Shown here: positions 1 through 9,900 of the stretch, piece after piece
Layout: each line of letters begins with the position of its first letter
How positions within the stretch are numbered: the stretch's first letter is position 1
Assembly (NCBI GenBank): GCA_963707075.1
Contig: CAVPOX010000004.1
Location: 186,001-250,000, forward strand
Direction: 5' to 3'
DNA: 64,000 bases
From: CAXMQZ01 sp963707075
GTDB taxonomy: Bacteria > Acidobacteriota > Thermoanaerobaculia > Multivoradales > JAHEKO01
Notes under the pieces: model-generated
The model's database searches: none
What the model was told of the DNA's origin: nothing
What the model saw: only the letters and a program-made list of their open reading frames with translations
Translations under genes and position numbers: made by a program

Positions 1-643
1 CAGGCCCGGCCCAAACGCTGGTCTCGAGGCGCCTGGGGTAGATCCGCTGGAAGTTGACACCCCAGGTGGCCTCGTCGCCCGAGGCGTAGCGCAGGACGCC
101 AAACGGAATGCGAAGTTCCGCGACCCAACCGGTGTCGGTGGTGGCGGAAGCGTTCTCCCAGGCTGCATCCCAGCGGTCGTCGACCGTGCGACCGTTGTTG
201 GCAAGGGTCCCGTCGAACTGGGTGCCCAGCGAGTTGGTGCCGAAGTAGTAGGCCGAATCGCCATCCTTGAACGTATCGAGCATCACCAGGACGGTGTCGT
301 CGTTCTCGAACTCGCCGTCGCGGGTGGTGATGGAAGCGGCTATCCGACTCGGATCGGTATCTTCACAAAGAAAAGCGACGTAGAGGGCTGCGTCGTCGTA
401 GCCGAGAAGGACGGTAGTCGACACCGGTGAGGGTTGGCCGTGAGTGGGTCGGATCTGCAGGAATCCCTCGATCCGGGCGGCACTCTCCCAGGCTGGTTCA
501 TCCAGGGTTCCGTCGATTGCCGGTGGCGTTTCCAGACGCACTGCGGCCAACTCGCTGTTGAGGCTTTCTGCACCATGCGCCGACACTGCTGAAAGTGAGA
601 GTGAGGCCAGAGTCAGGAGCGGGAGATGGAGTTGTCTAATCAC
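1..643 (-). CDS. DUF5916/CBM9-like exported protein, 5' part only
   Basis: The gene runs off the left edge of the window, so only the first 214 codons are present. I place the start at a GTG (641-643) because the next 22 residues form a good signal peptide (MIRQLHLPLLTLASLSLSAVS, then AHG). After it come AVRLETPPAIDGTLDEPAWE, the hallmark of the N-terminal CBM9-like domain of DUF5916 proteins, then ALYVAF, DDTVLVMLDTF, AYYFGTNSLGTQFDG and GWVAELRIPFGVLRY. The family is usually 700-900 residues, with a C-terminal outer-membrane barrel-like part, which would lie outside this window. Substrate is unknown; a carbohydrate or surface role is only suggested by the CBM9 fold. It is transcribed divergently from the kinase at 738. 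Family assignment is fairly sure, function is not. Confidence 0.8.
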   Translation of the reverse strand, partial: MIRQLHLPLLTLASLSLSAVSAHGAESLNSELAAVRLETPPAIDGTLDEPAWESAARIEGFLQIRPTHGQPSPVSTTVLLGYDDAALYVAFLCEDTDPSRIAASITTRDGEFENDDTVLVMLDTFKDGDSAYYFGTNSLGTQFDGTLANNGRTVDDRWDAAWENASATTDTGWVAELRIPFGVLRYASGDEATWGVNFQRIYPRRLETSVWAGP

Positions 644-737
644 GATTGGCTGCCATACGCCGCCAGTCGTTGTCGAGTGTACGAGGGTAGACCAGCTCAT
701 CAACCACCCGGTCGGGTGGGCGGGGCTGAAGTAGAAT

Positions 738-3452
738 GTGCCCTTGATTGGTCAGACGCTCTCGCATTTTCGTATCACCGCCAAGCTCGGCGAAGGCGGC
801 ATGGGTGAGGTCTACCGTGCCGAGGACCTCGAGCTCAAACGGCAAGTGGCCCTCAAGCTGCTGCCTGCGGCGATGGCGCACGATCCGCAGCGCCTGGAGC
901 GCTTCAAGCGTGAGGCTGAAGCGATCGCGGCGCTGAACCATCCCAATATCGTCACCCTGTATTCCATCGAGACGGCGGAGATGGCCGAAGGTGGCTCGGA
1001 CGGTTCGGCTGCTCCTGTTCATTTCCTGGTGATGGAGCTGGTAGAAGGCGAGAGTCTCGATCAGGCGAGGCCGCGTGGCGGCTGGCCTTTGCGCAAGGTC
1101 CTGGATGTGGGGCTGCCAATCGCCGAGGCTCTGGCGACGGCGCACGAGAAGGGGATCGTGCATCGGGACCTGAAACCCGCCAACGTCATGCTGACGGACG
1201 ATGGGCGCCTCAAGGTTTTGGATTTCGGCCTGGCCAAGCTCGCTGTCGACGGAGGGGAAATCGCCAGTGCGGCGGCAGCAACGCAGGTGGCGACCCTCAC
1301 CGAAGCAGGGATGGTGATGGGCACCGCGCCCTACATGTCACCCGAGCAGGCGCAGGGTCAGGCGGTCGATGCGCGAACAGACATCTTCTCTCTGGGTAGC
1401 ATGCTCTACGAAGCGGCGACCGGTGTGCGTGCCTTTCACGGCGATTCAACGATCGACACACTCCACAAAGTGGTCCACGGGGAACCGGAGCCACTGGCGC
1501 AGCGGGTGCCCGACGCTCCCCTGCAGCTGCAGTGGATCCTGCGCAAGGCGCTGGCGAAGGCTCCCGAAGACCGCTACCAGAGCGCCCGGGATCTGGTAGT
1601 CGATCTCAAGAGTCTGCGCCGTGACCTGGACTCCGATTCGGATCTGCCCACAATCATGCCGGGGCAGGTTTCGGCTCTGCCGATTGAAGGCAAGAAGCGG
1701 TCGCCCGCAAGGCGGATGGCGCTCGCAGCAGCTGCCCTCATCGCGGTGGCAGCTCTCTTCTGGTTCCTGGGTCGCCAGTCGGTGGCACCGGACGAGGACG
1801 TCGTCGCGAACGTCGGCATCTCGAAGGAGTCGATCACCTCGAGTGGCCTCGTGACTTCCGCAGCTATCTCACCGGACGGCAAGTATGTGGTCTACGTCGA
1901 ATCGTTGCAGGGAGAGCAGAGCCTGAACTTGCGGCAACTGAGCGGGGTCCAGAGCCTGCAGTTGATTCCTCCCCGAGCCGTGGCCTACTGGGGAGTGAAA
2001 TTCAGTCCTGACAGCAGTCTGGTGATCTTCGGGGTCAAGGAAGACGAGAATCCGACCGGCGCCATGTACCAAATTTCGCTGCTCGGTGGCACACCCAGAA
2101 GACTGGTCACCAGGCTCGACAGCACGCCGACCTTTTCCCCCGACGGAACCCGGATGGCCTGGAATGTCGCCAACTACCCGGAAGAGGAGCAGAGTTCGAT
2201 CATGGTTGCCGGAGCGGATGGCGCCGAGCCCCGAGTCTTGGCGACATTCGACTTTCCGGAGTTGATTGCGCCTATCTTTCACACCGGACCGTCCTGGTCG
2301 CCCGATGGGAGACTGATCGCGACTTCAGTTCTCAACTCCGAGGGAGATAGACGCGCCAGGGTGGTCGCGGTCGACGCCGAGAGTGGCGAGCCCAGGTGGG
2401 AGGCAGGGGGGTCGTGGGGCTGGTCAGCCATGGTCGGTTGGCTACCCGAAGGTGAGGGTCTACTGGCTATAGCCGAGTCCAACGGTGAAGCCGATGCACA
2501 GGTGTGGTTCGTGCCCTATCCCGAGGGAGAGGTGCGACGGATCACCTCCGACTTCTTCGACCACCGCATCATCAGCCTGACCGCGGATGGCCAGCAACTA
2601 CTCACCATCTCTGCCAATGCGAGATCGGACATGTTCGCGCTGTCGCTGGATGGTAGTGATCGCCCTCGGAAGATCTCGCGGTCGCGCATGGATGGTCTCT
2701 TTGGATTCGACTTCACGCCCGACGGTCGTCTCGTGTACCAAACGCTGGAGGGGGGCCGGCTCGATCTCGCGGTGATGAATGTCGACGGCTCCGAACGACA
2801 GCGGTTGACCGACGACGAAGAGGGCGACCGATATCCCCAGGTGGCGCCCGATGGCAGGATCGTGGTGCGGACCTCGACTTCCGCGGGGTTCAGGTTTCGA
2901 AGGTTCGACCCGGATGGCAGCAACCCGTACCTTCTCACTGAGAAGTTGCAACAGGGCAGACCCCACATCACACCCGATGGCCGATGGGTGGTTTACACCG
3001 AGGTTACGGCCGGGGTCCCCAAGATCTGGCGGGTTCCCCTGGATGGTGGCACGCCCGAGTTGGTGATCGATCGTGCGTCGAGGGTACCCCAGGTCTCTCC
3101 CGACGGTGAACGCATCGCTTTCTACTGTCGTGGTGCCGAGGACGATAACCACAAGATCTGTATCGCGTCATTCGAAACAGGCGAGACGGAGATCGAATTC
3201 GAGGCCGAGCCCTCCTACGGCGGATCGATCCTGCGCTGGACTCCGGACGGCCAATCGCTGCTGATCAACACGGTTCCGCGCGACCGTGCCAACCTTTACC
3301 GCCAGCCGCTGGACGGCAGCGAGCCCGTGAAGCTCACCGATTTCGACGACCGCCGCATGTACTGGTTCGAGCTCGCGCCTGACGGCAATACCCTGATCGT
3401 TGCCCGGGGTGAGCTGTCGCGCGATGCCGTCTTGATCCAGAACTTCCGGTAG
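738..3452 (+). CDS. Ser/Thr protein kinase with PD40 beta-propeller
   Basis: Transmembrane Hanks-type kinase of 904 residues. Residues 1-300 are the kinase: glycine loop LGEGGMGEVYRAED, VALKLL lysine, catalytic HRDLKPANVML, DFGLAKL, and the APE-like PYMSPEQ. A single TM helix lies near 330-347 (ALAAAALIAVAALFWFLG). The rest is a propeller of TolB/PD40 repeats of the form SPDGxxxVY. The family phosphorylates Ser/Thr on cytoplasmic targets; the propeller is expected outside the membrane as a sensor or scaffold, which is inference. The start is uncertain: GTG 738 is used here, but TTG 744 would give the family-typical start L-I-G-Q-T-L-S-H-F. The upstream string TGAAGTAGAATG recurs just before the kinase gene at 61397. 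The beta4-beta5 loop is short and lacks the palindromic insert seen in four paralogues. Confidence 0.93.
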   Translation: MPLIGQTLSHFRITAKLGEGGMGEVYRAEDLELKRQVALKLLPAAMAHDPQRLERFKREAEAIAALNHPNIVTLYSIETAEMAEGGSDGSAAPVHFLVMELVEGESLDQARPRGGWPLRKVLDVGLPIAEALATAHEKGIVHRDLKPANVMLTDDGRLKVLDFGLAKLAVDGGEIASAAAATQVATLTEAGMVMGTAPYMSPEQAQGQAVDARTDIFSLGSMLYEAATGVRAFHGDSTIDTLHKVVHGEPEPLAQRVPDAPLQLQWILRKALAKAPEDRYQSARDLVVDLKSLRRDLDSDSDLPTIMPGQVSALPIEGKKRSPARRMALAAAALIAVAALFWFLGRQSVAPDEDVVANVGISKESITSSGLVTSAAISPDGKYVVYVESLQGEQSLNLRQLSGVQSLQLIPPRAVAYWGVKFSPDSSLVIFGVKEDENPTGAMYQISLLGGTPRRLVTRLDSTPTFSPDGTRMAWNVANYPEEEQSSIMVAGADGAEPRVLATFDFPELIAPIFHTGPSWSPDGRLIATSVLNSEGDRRARVVAVDAESGEPRWEAGGSWGWSAMVGWLPEGEGLLAIAESNGEADAQVWFVPYPEGEVRRITSDFFDHRIISLTADGQQLLTISANARSDMFALSLDGSDRPRKISRSRMDGLFGFDFTPDGRLVYQTLEGGRLDLAVMNVDGSERQRLTDDEEGDRYPQVAPDGRIVVRTSTSAGFRFRRFDPDGSNPYLLTEKLQQGRPHITPDGRWVVYTEVTAGVPKIWRVPLDGGTPELVIDRASRVPQVSPDGERIAFYCRGAEDDNHKICIASFETGETEIEFEAEPSYGGSILRWTPDGQSLLINTVPRDRANLYRQPLDGSEPVKLTDFDDRRMYWFELAPDGNTLIVARGELSRDAVLIQNFR

Positions 3453-3633
3453 GACTAACCCCTCGCGACCTTCCGGTTGCGGCTTCACGGTGGTGAACGA
3501 GGGCCTCTGTGCCCCCCTTCCGGTTGCACGTTTTTAGCCCCGTTGACGCCATCTCTAGGGCAGGGCCCTGCATCTACGGGCCTCATAACGGCACCGAATA
3601 TGCAGAGCCAAGATCGAGAGGAGGACGCAAGCC

Positions 3634-4467
3634 ATGAAGAAAATCCTCTGTATGTCCCTGGCACTCTTGCTGCCGGCGACAGTCCTTCCCGCCAGGACCG
3701 TGGTCATTCCCTTCGGCACCACCGTCTTCTGTGAGCTCGACCAGGCCGTCACCACGCGGCAGAAGGAAGCCCACGCGGTGCAATCGGGTGACATTGTCCG
3801 GGTACATGTCTGGAAGGACGTCTGGGTCGATGGGCAAGTGGTCATCCCGGCTGGTACCCCGGTCTACGCCAAGGTCGATGCGATGAAGAAGGCGCGACTC
3901 GCCGGGCAAAAGGGCGATTTGGTCATCGAAGCCGTGAGCATTCAGCCTGTCGGTGGTCAGGACATCCCTGTCGACGGCGGCTACGACCGCTCTGGCAAGG
4001 GGCGGATGGGTGTGACCATCGGCCTGGCGGTGGCGATTGCCTGGCCGTTTGTCTTCATCAAGGGCAAGAACGTCTTCCTGGAGCCGGGAACGATCTTCGA
4101 CGCGATGGTTCGAGCGTCTACCGAAGTCGAGGTGCCGGAAGGTGCGACGTCGGTGGTCCCGGTCACGGTGCCGATGTTTCAGGTGACGGTGCCCTACGGT
4201 GAGCTCGATCTGAACAAGAAGATCAAACAATTGCCATTGATGATTCGGCTATCCGAGCAGGAGCTTTCCCGAATCGAGATCGTGACGGTCAACGGTGAGG
4301 AGATCTTCCCGATCCAGGTCCCCCTGGTCGGCGAGGCAGGGGAGGACACCTTCAAGGGAATGGTCGACTTCAAAGCTATCTCCAAGTACTTCGAGAAGGG
4401 CATGAACCGCTTCGAAGTCCAGATGGGCGCGGATACCGCCGAAGTTCTGTTGGAGATCGAGTTCTAG
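3634..4467 (+). CDS. exported protein of unknown function
   Basis: Encodes 277 residues beginning with a clear signal peptide (MKKILCMSLALLLPATVLPA), preceded by a strong ribosome site GAGAGGAGG at good spacing. Residues 20-90 have the pattern VVIPFGTTVFCELDQAVTT ... VVIPAGTPVYAKVDAMKKAR, an alternating beta pattern like the TrbI/VirB10-type or LysM-less barrel domains that hold cell-envelope proteins, but I cannot assign a family. A short hydrophobic stretch near 128-143 (MGVTIGLAVAIAWPFVFI) could be a membrane hairpin or a buried beta-alpha unit. The C-terminal 90 residues look like a beta-rich domain (EIVTVNGEEIFPIQVPL). It lies 181 bp after the kinase gene and is probably transcribed separately. 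Periplasmic or outer-envelope location is likely; role unknown. Confidence 0.8.
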   Translation: MKKILCMSLALLLPATVLPARTVVIPFGTTVFCELDQAVTTRQKEAHAVQSGDIVRVHVWKDVWVDGQVVIPAGTPVYAKVDAMKKARLAGQKGDLVIEAVSIQPVGGQDIPVDGGYDRSGKGRMGVTIGLAVAIAWPFVFIKGKNVFLEPGTIFDAMVRASTEVEVPEGATSVVPVTVPMFQVTVPYGELDLNKKIKQLPLMIRLSEQELSRIEIVTVNGEEIFPIQVPLVGEAGEDTFKGMVDFKAISKYFEKGMNRFEVQMGADTAEVLLEIEF

Positions 4468-4542
4468 AGGTGGGCCTCTTTATCCCCCCAAGTCGGGGTC
4501 GGGCCTACCTCAACGGCTGGGGGCCTTGTAAGATTCGGGGCA

Positions 4543-5726
4543 ATGTTGACGAGGCTGCTGCTGGTCGGCTGCTTGGGGCTCGTGGGTAGTCTTTGGGCTC
4601 CTCAAGAGGGTAGGGGTGCTCCAGGGGGAATGAGTTCAACCATGACTGAGATTCCATTCGGCTCCTTGCCCGACGGGCGGGTTGTCACGCTCTTCGAGCT
4701 CACCAACGCCAACGGTGTCGTAGTGCGCGTGATGGACTACGGCGGGATCGTCCAGGCTATCGAGGTCCCGGACAGCGGTGGGCAAATGGCGGATGTGGTG
4801 CTGGGATACGACGATCTCGAAGGTTATCTGCGCAGACACGTCTTACTTCGGGACCGATTATCGGGCGCTACGGGAACCGGATCGGTGGGGCAGAGTTCGA
4901 GCTCGATGGAAAGACCTATACGTTGGCGGCTAACGATGGGCCCAATCACTTGCACGGTGGTAACAGAGGCTTCGACAAGGTCTTGTGGTCCGCGAAACCG
5001 ATCGAGGAGAAGGACTCGGTCGGCGTGACGCTCAGCTATGAAAGTGTTGATGGAGAAGAGGGCTATCCCGGGAATCTCTCGGTCGAAGTCGACTACCGAC
5101 TGAATGACAAGAACGAGCTGGTGATCGACTACCGGGCGACGACTGACAAGGCGACAGTGGTCAATCTCACCAATCATTCCTATTTCAACCTGTCGGGAGC
5201 CGACACAATCCTCGACCATGAGCTGTGGATCAACGCCGGTCACTTCACGCCGGTGGACGAGACACTCATTCCCACAGGCGAGATCCGAGAAGTAAACGAT
5301 TCGTTCTTCGACTTCCGCTATCCGAAGGCGATCGGACGAGATATCGAGGAGGAGGACGAGCAACTCGGTTTCGGCGGCGGCTACGACCACAACTTCGTGC
5401 TGCGCAAGCCGCAGATCGCTGAAATGCCCGGGGGACATCCAGGCGGGATCATGACCTTTCAGGCGGCGAGGGTGACCGACCCCAACAGTGGCCGCGTCGT
5501 CGAGGTCGACACCTCGGAGCCCGGCGTCCAGTTCTATTCCGGTAATTTCCTCAGCTCGGAAGTCGTCGGCAAGGGCGGTCGGACGTATGGTCGTCGCTCG
5601 GGCTTTTGCCTCGAAACCCAGCACTTTCCCGACTCACCCAACAAGCCGGAGTTCCCATCGACGACTCTGCGCCCTGGCGAGCAGTACCGCTCCCGCACCA
5701 TCTACCGCTTCAGTACCACCGGCTAG
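4543..5726 (+). pseudogene. aldose 1-epimerase (galactose mutarotase), interrupted by two frameshifts
   Basis: The product would interconvert alpha and beta anomers of aldoses. The first 96 codons give a signal peptide (MLTRLLLVGCLGLVGSLWA) and the N-terminal family pattern VVVRVMDYGGIVQAIEVPD ... VVLGYDDLEGYL. The frame is then lost. Reading GCA from 4832 gives ADTSYFGT, and reading ATT from 4857 gives IIGRYGNRIGGAEFELDGK, so one extra base near 4831 and one at 4856 restore the family sequence. The remainder (to 5726) is intact, with catalytic His in LTNHSYFNL and Glu in FCLETQHFPDSPN. As written the protein would stop at 5028. Two single-base insertions 25 bp apart suggest a sequencing error or a very recent lesion, since everything downstream is well conserved. 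Exported mutarotases of this length are common. Confidence 0.88.
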
Positions 5727-5743
5727 TGCGTTGGCTCTTGACG

Positions 5744-5823
5744 TGGTGACAGGATACTCACTTCAATATTCTGGAGAGCTCCACCGCTGAGAGCTGGGAC
5801 GGTGAGAAAGTATCCTGTCACCA
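5744..5823. repeat. REP-like inverted repeat (15-bp arms)
   Basis: A perfect 15-bp inverted repeat: TGGTGACAGGATACT at 5744-5758 and its reverse complement at 5809-5823, separated by 50 bp. The spacer itself contains a small stem (AGCTC ... GAGCT). It sits in the gap between the mutarotase gene and the efflux operon. The layout resembles paired REP/BIME elements that are mobilised by RAYT-type transposases in other bacteria, but no transposase gene is visible in the window. It could alternatively terminate the mutarotase transcript, although no T-run follows. Confidence 0.6.
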
Positions 5824-5905
5824 GGGCGCTCTGCTAGGCTTGCCCCGGGCCGGTAGACCCGTTCGTGGTCCTCATGGTCCCGGTCCCTAGAAGAGCGAGA
5901 TCAAG

Positions 5906-6979
5906 ATGTCGAAGTCTCTACTGCGCTGGATCGGTGTTGCGGTGGTGGTGGTGGTGGGACTGGCGGTGCCGAAATGGTTGAGCATGCAGCGTCAGCCGGT
6001 GGCAGGCCCCGGGCCTGCTGTCGAGGAGCGACTGCAAGTCAGAGTCGAAACGGTCACGCCGGGGCCGCTCGAGGAGCGTCTCGTGACCTCTGGCACCGTG
6101 CGGGCGAACGAGTGGGTCAACATCGTCACCGAAGTGGCGGGCAAAATCGAGAGCATCGAGTTCGAAGAGGGCGCGGTGGTCCAGGAGGGATCGGTGCTCG
6201 TTAGGCTTGATACTTCGACCCTGTCGGCTGAACGAGATCGAGCCCGATTCCGCGCCGAGTTGGCTCGCCGGCAGGAAGCACGACAGAGAGAGCTGCTCAA
6301 CGACGGTCTGATCAGCACCGAGGAGTACGACTCGACCGTCGGCGAGCTCAATGTGCTCGAGGCAGAGTTGGAGCTGCGGCAGGCGATGCTGGCGAAGGCC
6401 GAGATCCGTGCACCTTTCTCCGGCGTGATTGGCCTGCGAGGCGTGAGCCCCGGCGCTTATGTCACGAGCCAGACTCGGCTGACGACACTCCAGGATATAG
6501 ACCCCGTCAAGATCGAGTTCTCGGTACCGGAGGCCTATGCGCGTGAGCTCGCTCTCGGTGATGCCGTGCGCTTCTCGATCAAGGGCCTCCAGGAGGAGTA
6601 TCAGGGCCAGATCTACGCGATCGAGCCGGCCATCGATCCCGAAACTCGCAGCTTGACTCTGCGGGCGAAGGCGGCCAACCCGTCGGGTACCCTGCTGCCC
6701 GGGGCGTTCGCCGAAGTGGATGTGGCGATCCGAGAAGTGCCCGACGCGCTATCGCTTCCGGCCGTGGCGGTGGTTCCGGAGTTGGGGGGCAAGAAGGTGT
6801 ACCTCTTTGCTGACGGGGTTGCAGAGACGCGGATCGTCGAGACCGGGATTCGGACCGAGGACCGGGTACAGATCACTCGAGGCCTCGAGCCTGGCGAACG
6901 CGTGATCGTCAGCAATATCGCTCGGCTGCGAGCGGGGTTGCCCGTCGAGTCCGAACCCGAGGCTGCGCCGGGGCCATGA
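5906..6979 (+). CDS. RND efflux periplasmic adaptor (membrane fusion protein)
   Basis: A 357-residue HlyD/AcrA-type adaptor linking an inner-membrane RND pump to an outer-membrane channel. An N-terminal anchor (LLRWIGVAVVVVVGLAVPKW) is followed by the first half of the lipoyl domain (VTEVAGKIESIEFEEGAVV), an alpha-helical hairpin of about 60 residues (FRAELARRQEARQRELLNDG to ELRQAMLAKAEI), the second lipoyl half (IRAPFSGVIGLRGVSPGAYV), a beta-barrel and the membrane-proximal domain. The short hairpin is typical of the MdtA/MexA-like HAE1 partners of heavy organic compounds. Its TGA overlaps the ATG of the pump gene by four bases (ATGA), so the two are translationally coupled. No outer-membrane TolC-type gene or TetR regulator adjoins it. 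Confidence 0.93.
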   Translation: MSKSLLRWIGVAVVVVVGLAVPKWLSMQRQPVAGPGPAVEERLQVRVETVTPGPLEERLVTSGTVRANEWVNIVTEVAGKIESIEFEEGAVVQEGSVLVRLDTSTLSAERDRARFRAELARRQEARQRELLNDGLISTEEYDSTVGELNVLEAELELRQAMLAKAEIRAPFSGVIGLRGVSPGAYVTSQTRLTTLQDIDPVKIEFSVPEAYARELALGDAVRFSIKGLQEEYQGQIYAIEPAIDPETRSLTLRAKAANPSGTLLPGAFAEVDVAIREVPDALSLPAVAVVPELGGKKVYLFADGVAETRIVETGIRTEDRVQITRGLEPGERVIVSNIARLRAGLPVESEPEAAPGP

Positions 6980-9900
6980 GTCTCTATTCGATCAGTATCC
7001 GCCGGCCGGTCCTGGCGATCGTCTTGTCGTTGGCCATCGTGCTGTTCGGCATGATCGGCCTGTCGAGACTGGGCGTACGGGAGTACCCGGTTGTAGATGC
7101 GCCGGTGATTACGGTCTCGACGAACTACCGGGGCGCCAGTGCCGAGGTCGTCGAATCCCAGATCACCGAGCCACTGGAAGAGTCGATCAATAGTGTCGAA
7201 GGCATTCGCACGCTGACATCCGTGAGCCGCGAAGGTCGCAGCACCGTCCAGGTCGAGTTCAATCTCGGCGAGGATCTGGAACGCGCCGCCAACGACGTGC
7301 GCGATCAGGTCTCGCGCAGCATTGGCCAGTTGCCGCAGGATGTGGATCCACCGTCGGTAGCCAAGGCCGATGCGGATTCGCCGCCGATCATCATGCTGAC
7401 CGTGCGCTCGAGCCAGCGCAATCTTCTGGAGCTGTCCCGGCTCGCGGATGAGACCTTTGCCGAGCGGTTGCAGACCATACCGGGAGTGAGTCGCATTGAC
7501 ATCTGGGGCGACCGCGAGCTCTCGATGCGGCTGTGGCTCGATCCGAACAGGCTCGCCGCCTACCGCCTTTCGCCGGTCGATGTGCGCGACGCGGTGCGCA
7601 ACGAGAACGTCGAGCTGCCGAGTGGTCGTATCGAGGGGAGCGAGATCGAGCTACCGGTGCGGACCCTGAGCCGTCTCGAAAACCCGGAAGAGTTCGAGAA
7701 TCTGATTCTCAAGTCCGAGGGCGACCGCACGGTCCGCTTGCGGGATGTTGGTCGGGCTGAGATCGGACCTCGCAACGAGCGCACCGTTCTCAAGAAGGAC
7801 GGGGTCGCCATGGTGGCGGTCGTAGCTCGGCCACAGCCCGGTGCGAACTTCATCGAGATCGTCGACGAGTTCCGCCGGCGGGTCGAGGTGATCGAGCCCG
7901 GTCTGCCATCGGACATCTCGATCGATTACGGCTTCGACGCCTCGGAATACATCCGCCAGTCGGTCAGTGAGGTCCGGCAGACCCTGGTGCTGGCCCTGAC
8001 CCTGGTGATCCTGGTCATCTTCGCATTCCTGCGCGAGTGGAGAACGACTCTCGTGCCTGTGCTGGTGATACCGGTTTCCCTGATCGGTACCTTCTTTGCG
8101 CTGTATCTCGCTGGCTTTTCGATCAACATCCTGACCCTGTTGGGCCTGGTGCTGGCGATTGGTCTGGTGGTCGACGACGCGATCGTCGTGCTTGAGAACA
8201 TCTACGCCAAGATCGAACGTGGCATGCCATCGATTCAGGCCGGTCTCGAGGGCACGCGGGAGATCTTCTTCGCGGTGATTGCCACGACGTTGGCCCTGGT
8301 TTCGGTGTTGCTGCCCCTTTTCTTTCTCGGTGGTTTGACCGGTTTACTGTTTCGCGAGTTCGGGTTGACCCTGACCGCGGCGGTGACCATCTCCTCGTTT
8401 GTCGCCCTGTCGCTGACTCCGATGCTGTCGACCAAGCTGCTCCGAGGTAGAAAGCAGCACGGGTGGGTCTACCGCAAGACAGAGCCCTTCTTCACCTGGC
8501 TCGCGACCTCATACCGATCGACTCTGGAGCAAGTGCTGGCGCGGCGGTGGCTCGCCTGGCCCCTGATCGGCCTCTGTCTGGCGCTCATGGTGTTCTTCTT
8601 TCGGATCCTGCCGAGCGAGCTGGCGCCGCTGGAGGATCGCAGTACGGTCCGGGTCAACAGCCGCGGGCCGGAGGGCGCGACCTTTGCCTACATGGACGCC
8701 TATATGGACGACCAGATAGCCCTGGCCAAAGAACTGGTGCCGGAGATCCACTCGATCATCACGGTCACCTCGCCTGGCTTCGGCGCTTCGAGCTCGGTCA
8801 ACAACGGCTACATGCGTCTGCGTCTGGTTGAGCCCGACGAGCGCGACAGGAGTCAGCAAGAGATCGCCGACGCCCTGCAAGTCGGGTTGGGACGTCTTCC
8901 CGGTGCCCAGACCTTTGTTTCTCAGGACCCCACCATAGCCGTAGGAAGGAGCCGCGGGCTGCCGGTGCAGTTCGTGTTGCAGGCGCCCTCGCTCGAGCGC
9001 TTGAAGGAGATCCTGCCGATCTTCATCGCCGAGGCGGAGGCCAATCCGGTGTTCGATGCGGTCGACGTCAACCTGCAGTTCGACAAACCGGAGCTGCGTG
9101 TTGCCATCGATCGCGCTCGCGCTCGTGATCTCGGAGTCGCGGCGCTCGACATCGCCGAGGCGCTGCAGCTTTCCCTGAGTGAACAGCGGCTTGGTTACTT
9201 CGTCGTCGACGGCAAGCAGTTCGAGGTGATCGGTCAGGTCGCTCCCGAGAGCCGCAACGAGACCTTTGATGTGCGCAATCTTTACGTGCCGGGGACGGAC
9301 GACGAGCCGATTCTGCTCGACAAGGTCATCGACATCTACGAGGCGAGCAGTCCACCGCAGCTCTACCGCTTCAATCGCTATGAATCGGCCACGGTGTCGG
9401 CCGGACTCACGCCGGGCCACACCATCGCCGACGGAATCGACGCGATGGAGGAGATCGCCGGTCGGACATTGGATCGGAGCTTCTCGACAGATCTGGCTGG
9501 CCAATCGCGGGATTTCGCCGAGAGCTCTCGCAGTCTCGGACTTGTCTTCCTGTTGGCGCTGGTCCTGATCTACCTGGTGCTGGCTGCCCAATTCGAGAGT
9601 TTCCGCGATCCTTTCACAATCATGCTGACCGTGCCGCTGGCTCTTGCCGGTGCGCTATTCGCGCTCTGGTACTTCGGGCAGACACTCAACCTTTTCAGTC
9701 AGATCGGCATGATCATGTTGATCGGCTTGGTCACCAAGAACGGCATCCTCATCGTGGAGTTCTCCAACCAACGCCGCGACAGCGGCATGGACATCGAGCG
9801 GGCGGTTCTCGGTGGTGCCTCAGCGCGCCTGCGGCCAGTGCTGATGACCAGTATCTCGACCATCCTTGGCACTTTGCCGATTGCTCTGGCGCTAGGGGCG

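Noticed and set aside
636..1163. Minus-strand open frame over the kinase 5' end
   Set aside because: Overlaps conserved kinase motifs and the true divergent gene start at 643; no homology.
4543..4572. Possible lipobox LVGC in the mutarotase signal peptide
   Set aside because: The Cys is at residue 10, too early for a lipoprotein signal peptide.
8509..9591. 360-codon antisense open frame in the RND pump gene
   Set aside because: Mirror of the pump coding sequence; pump motifs on the plus strand are unambiguous.
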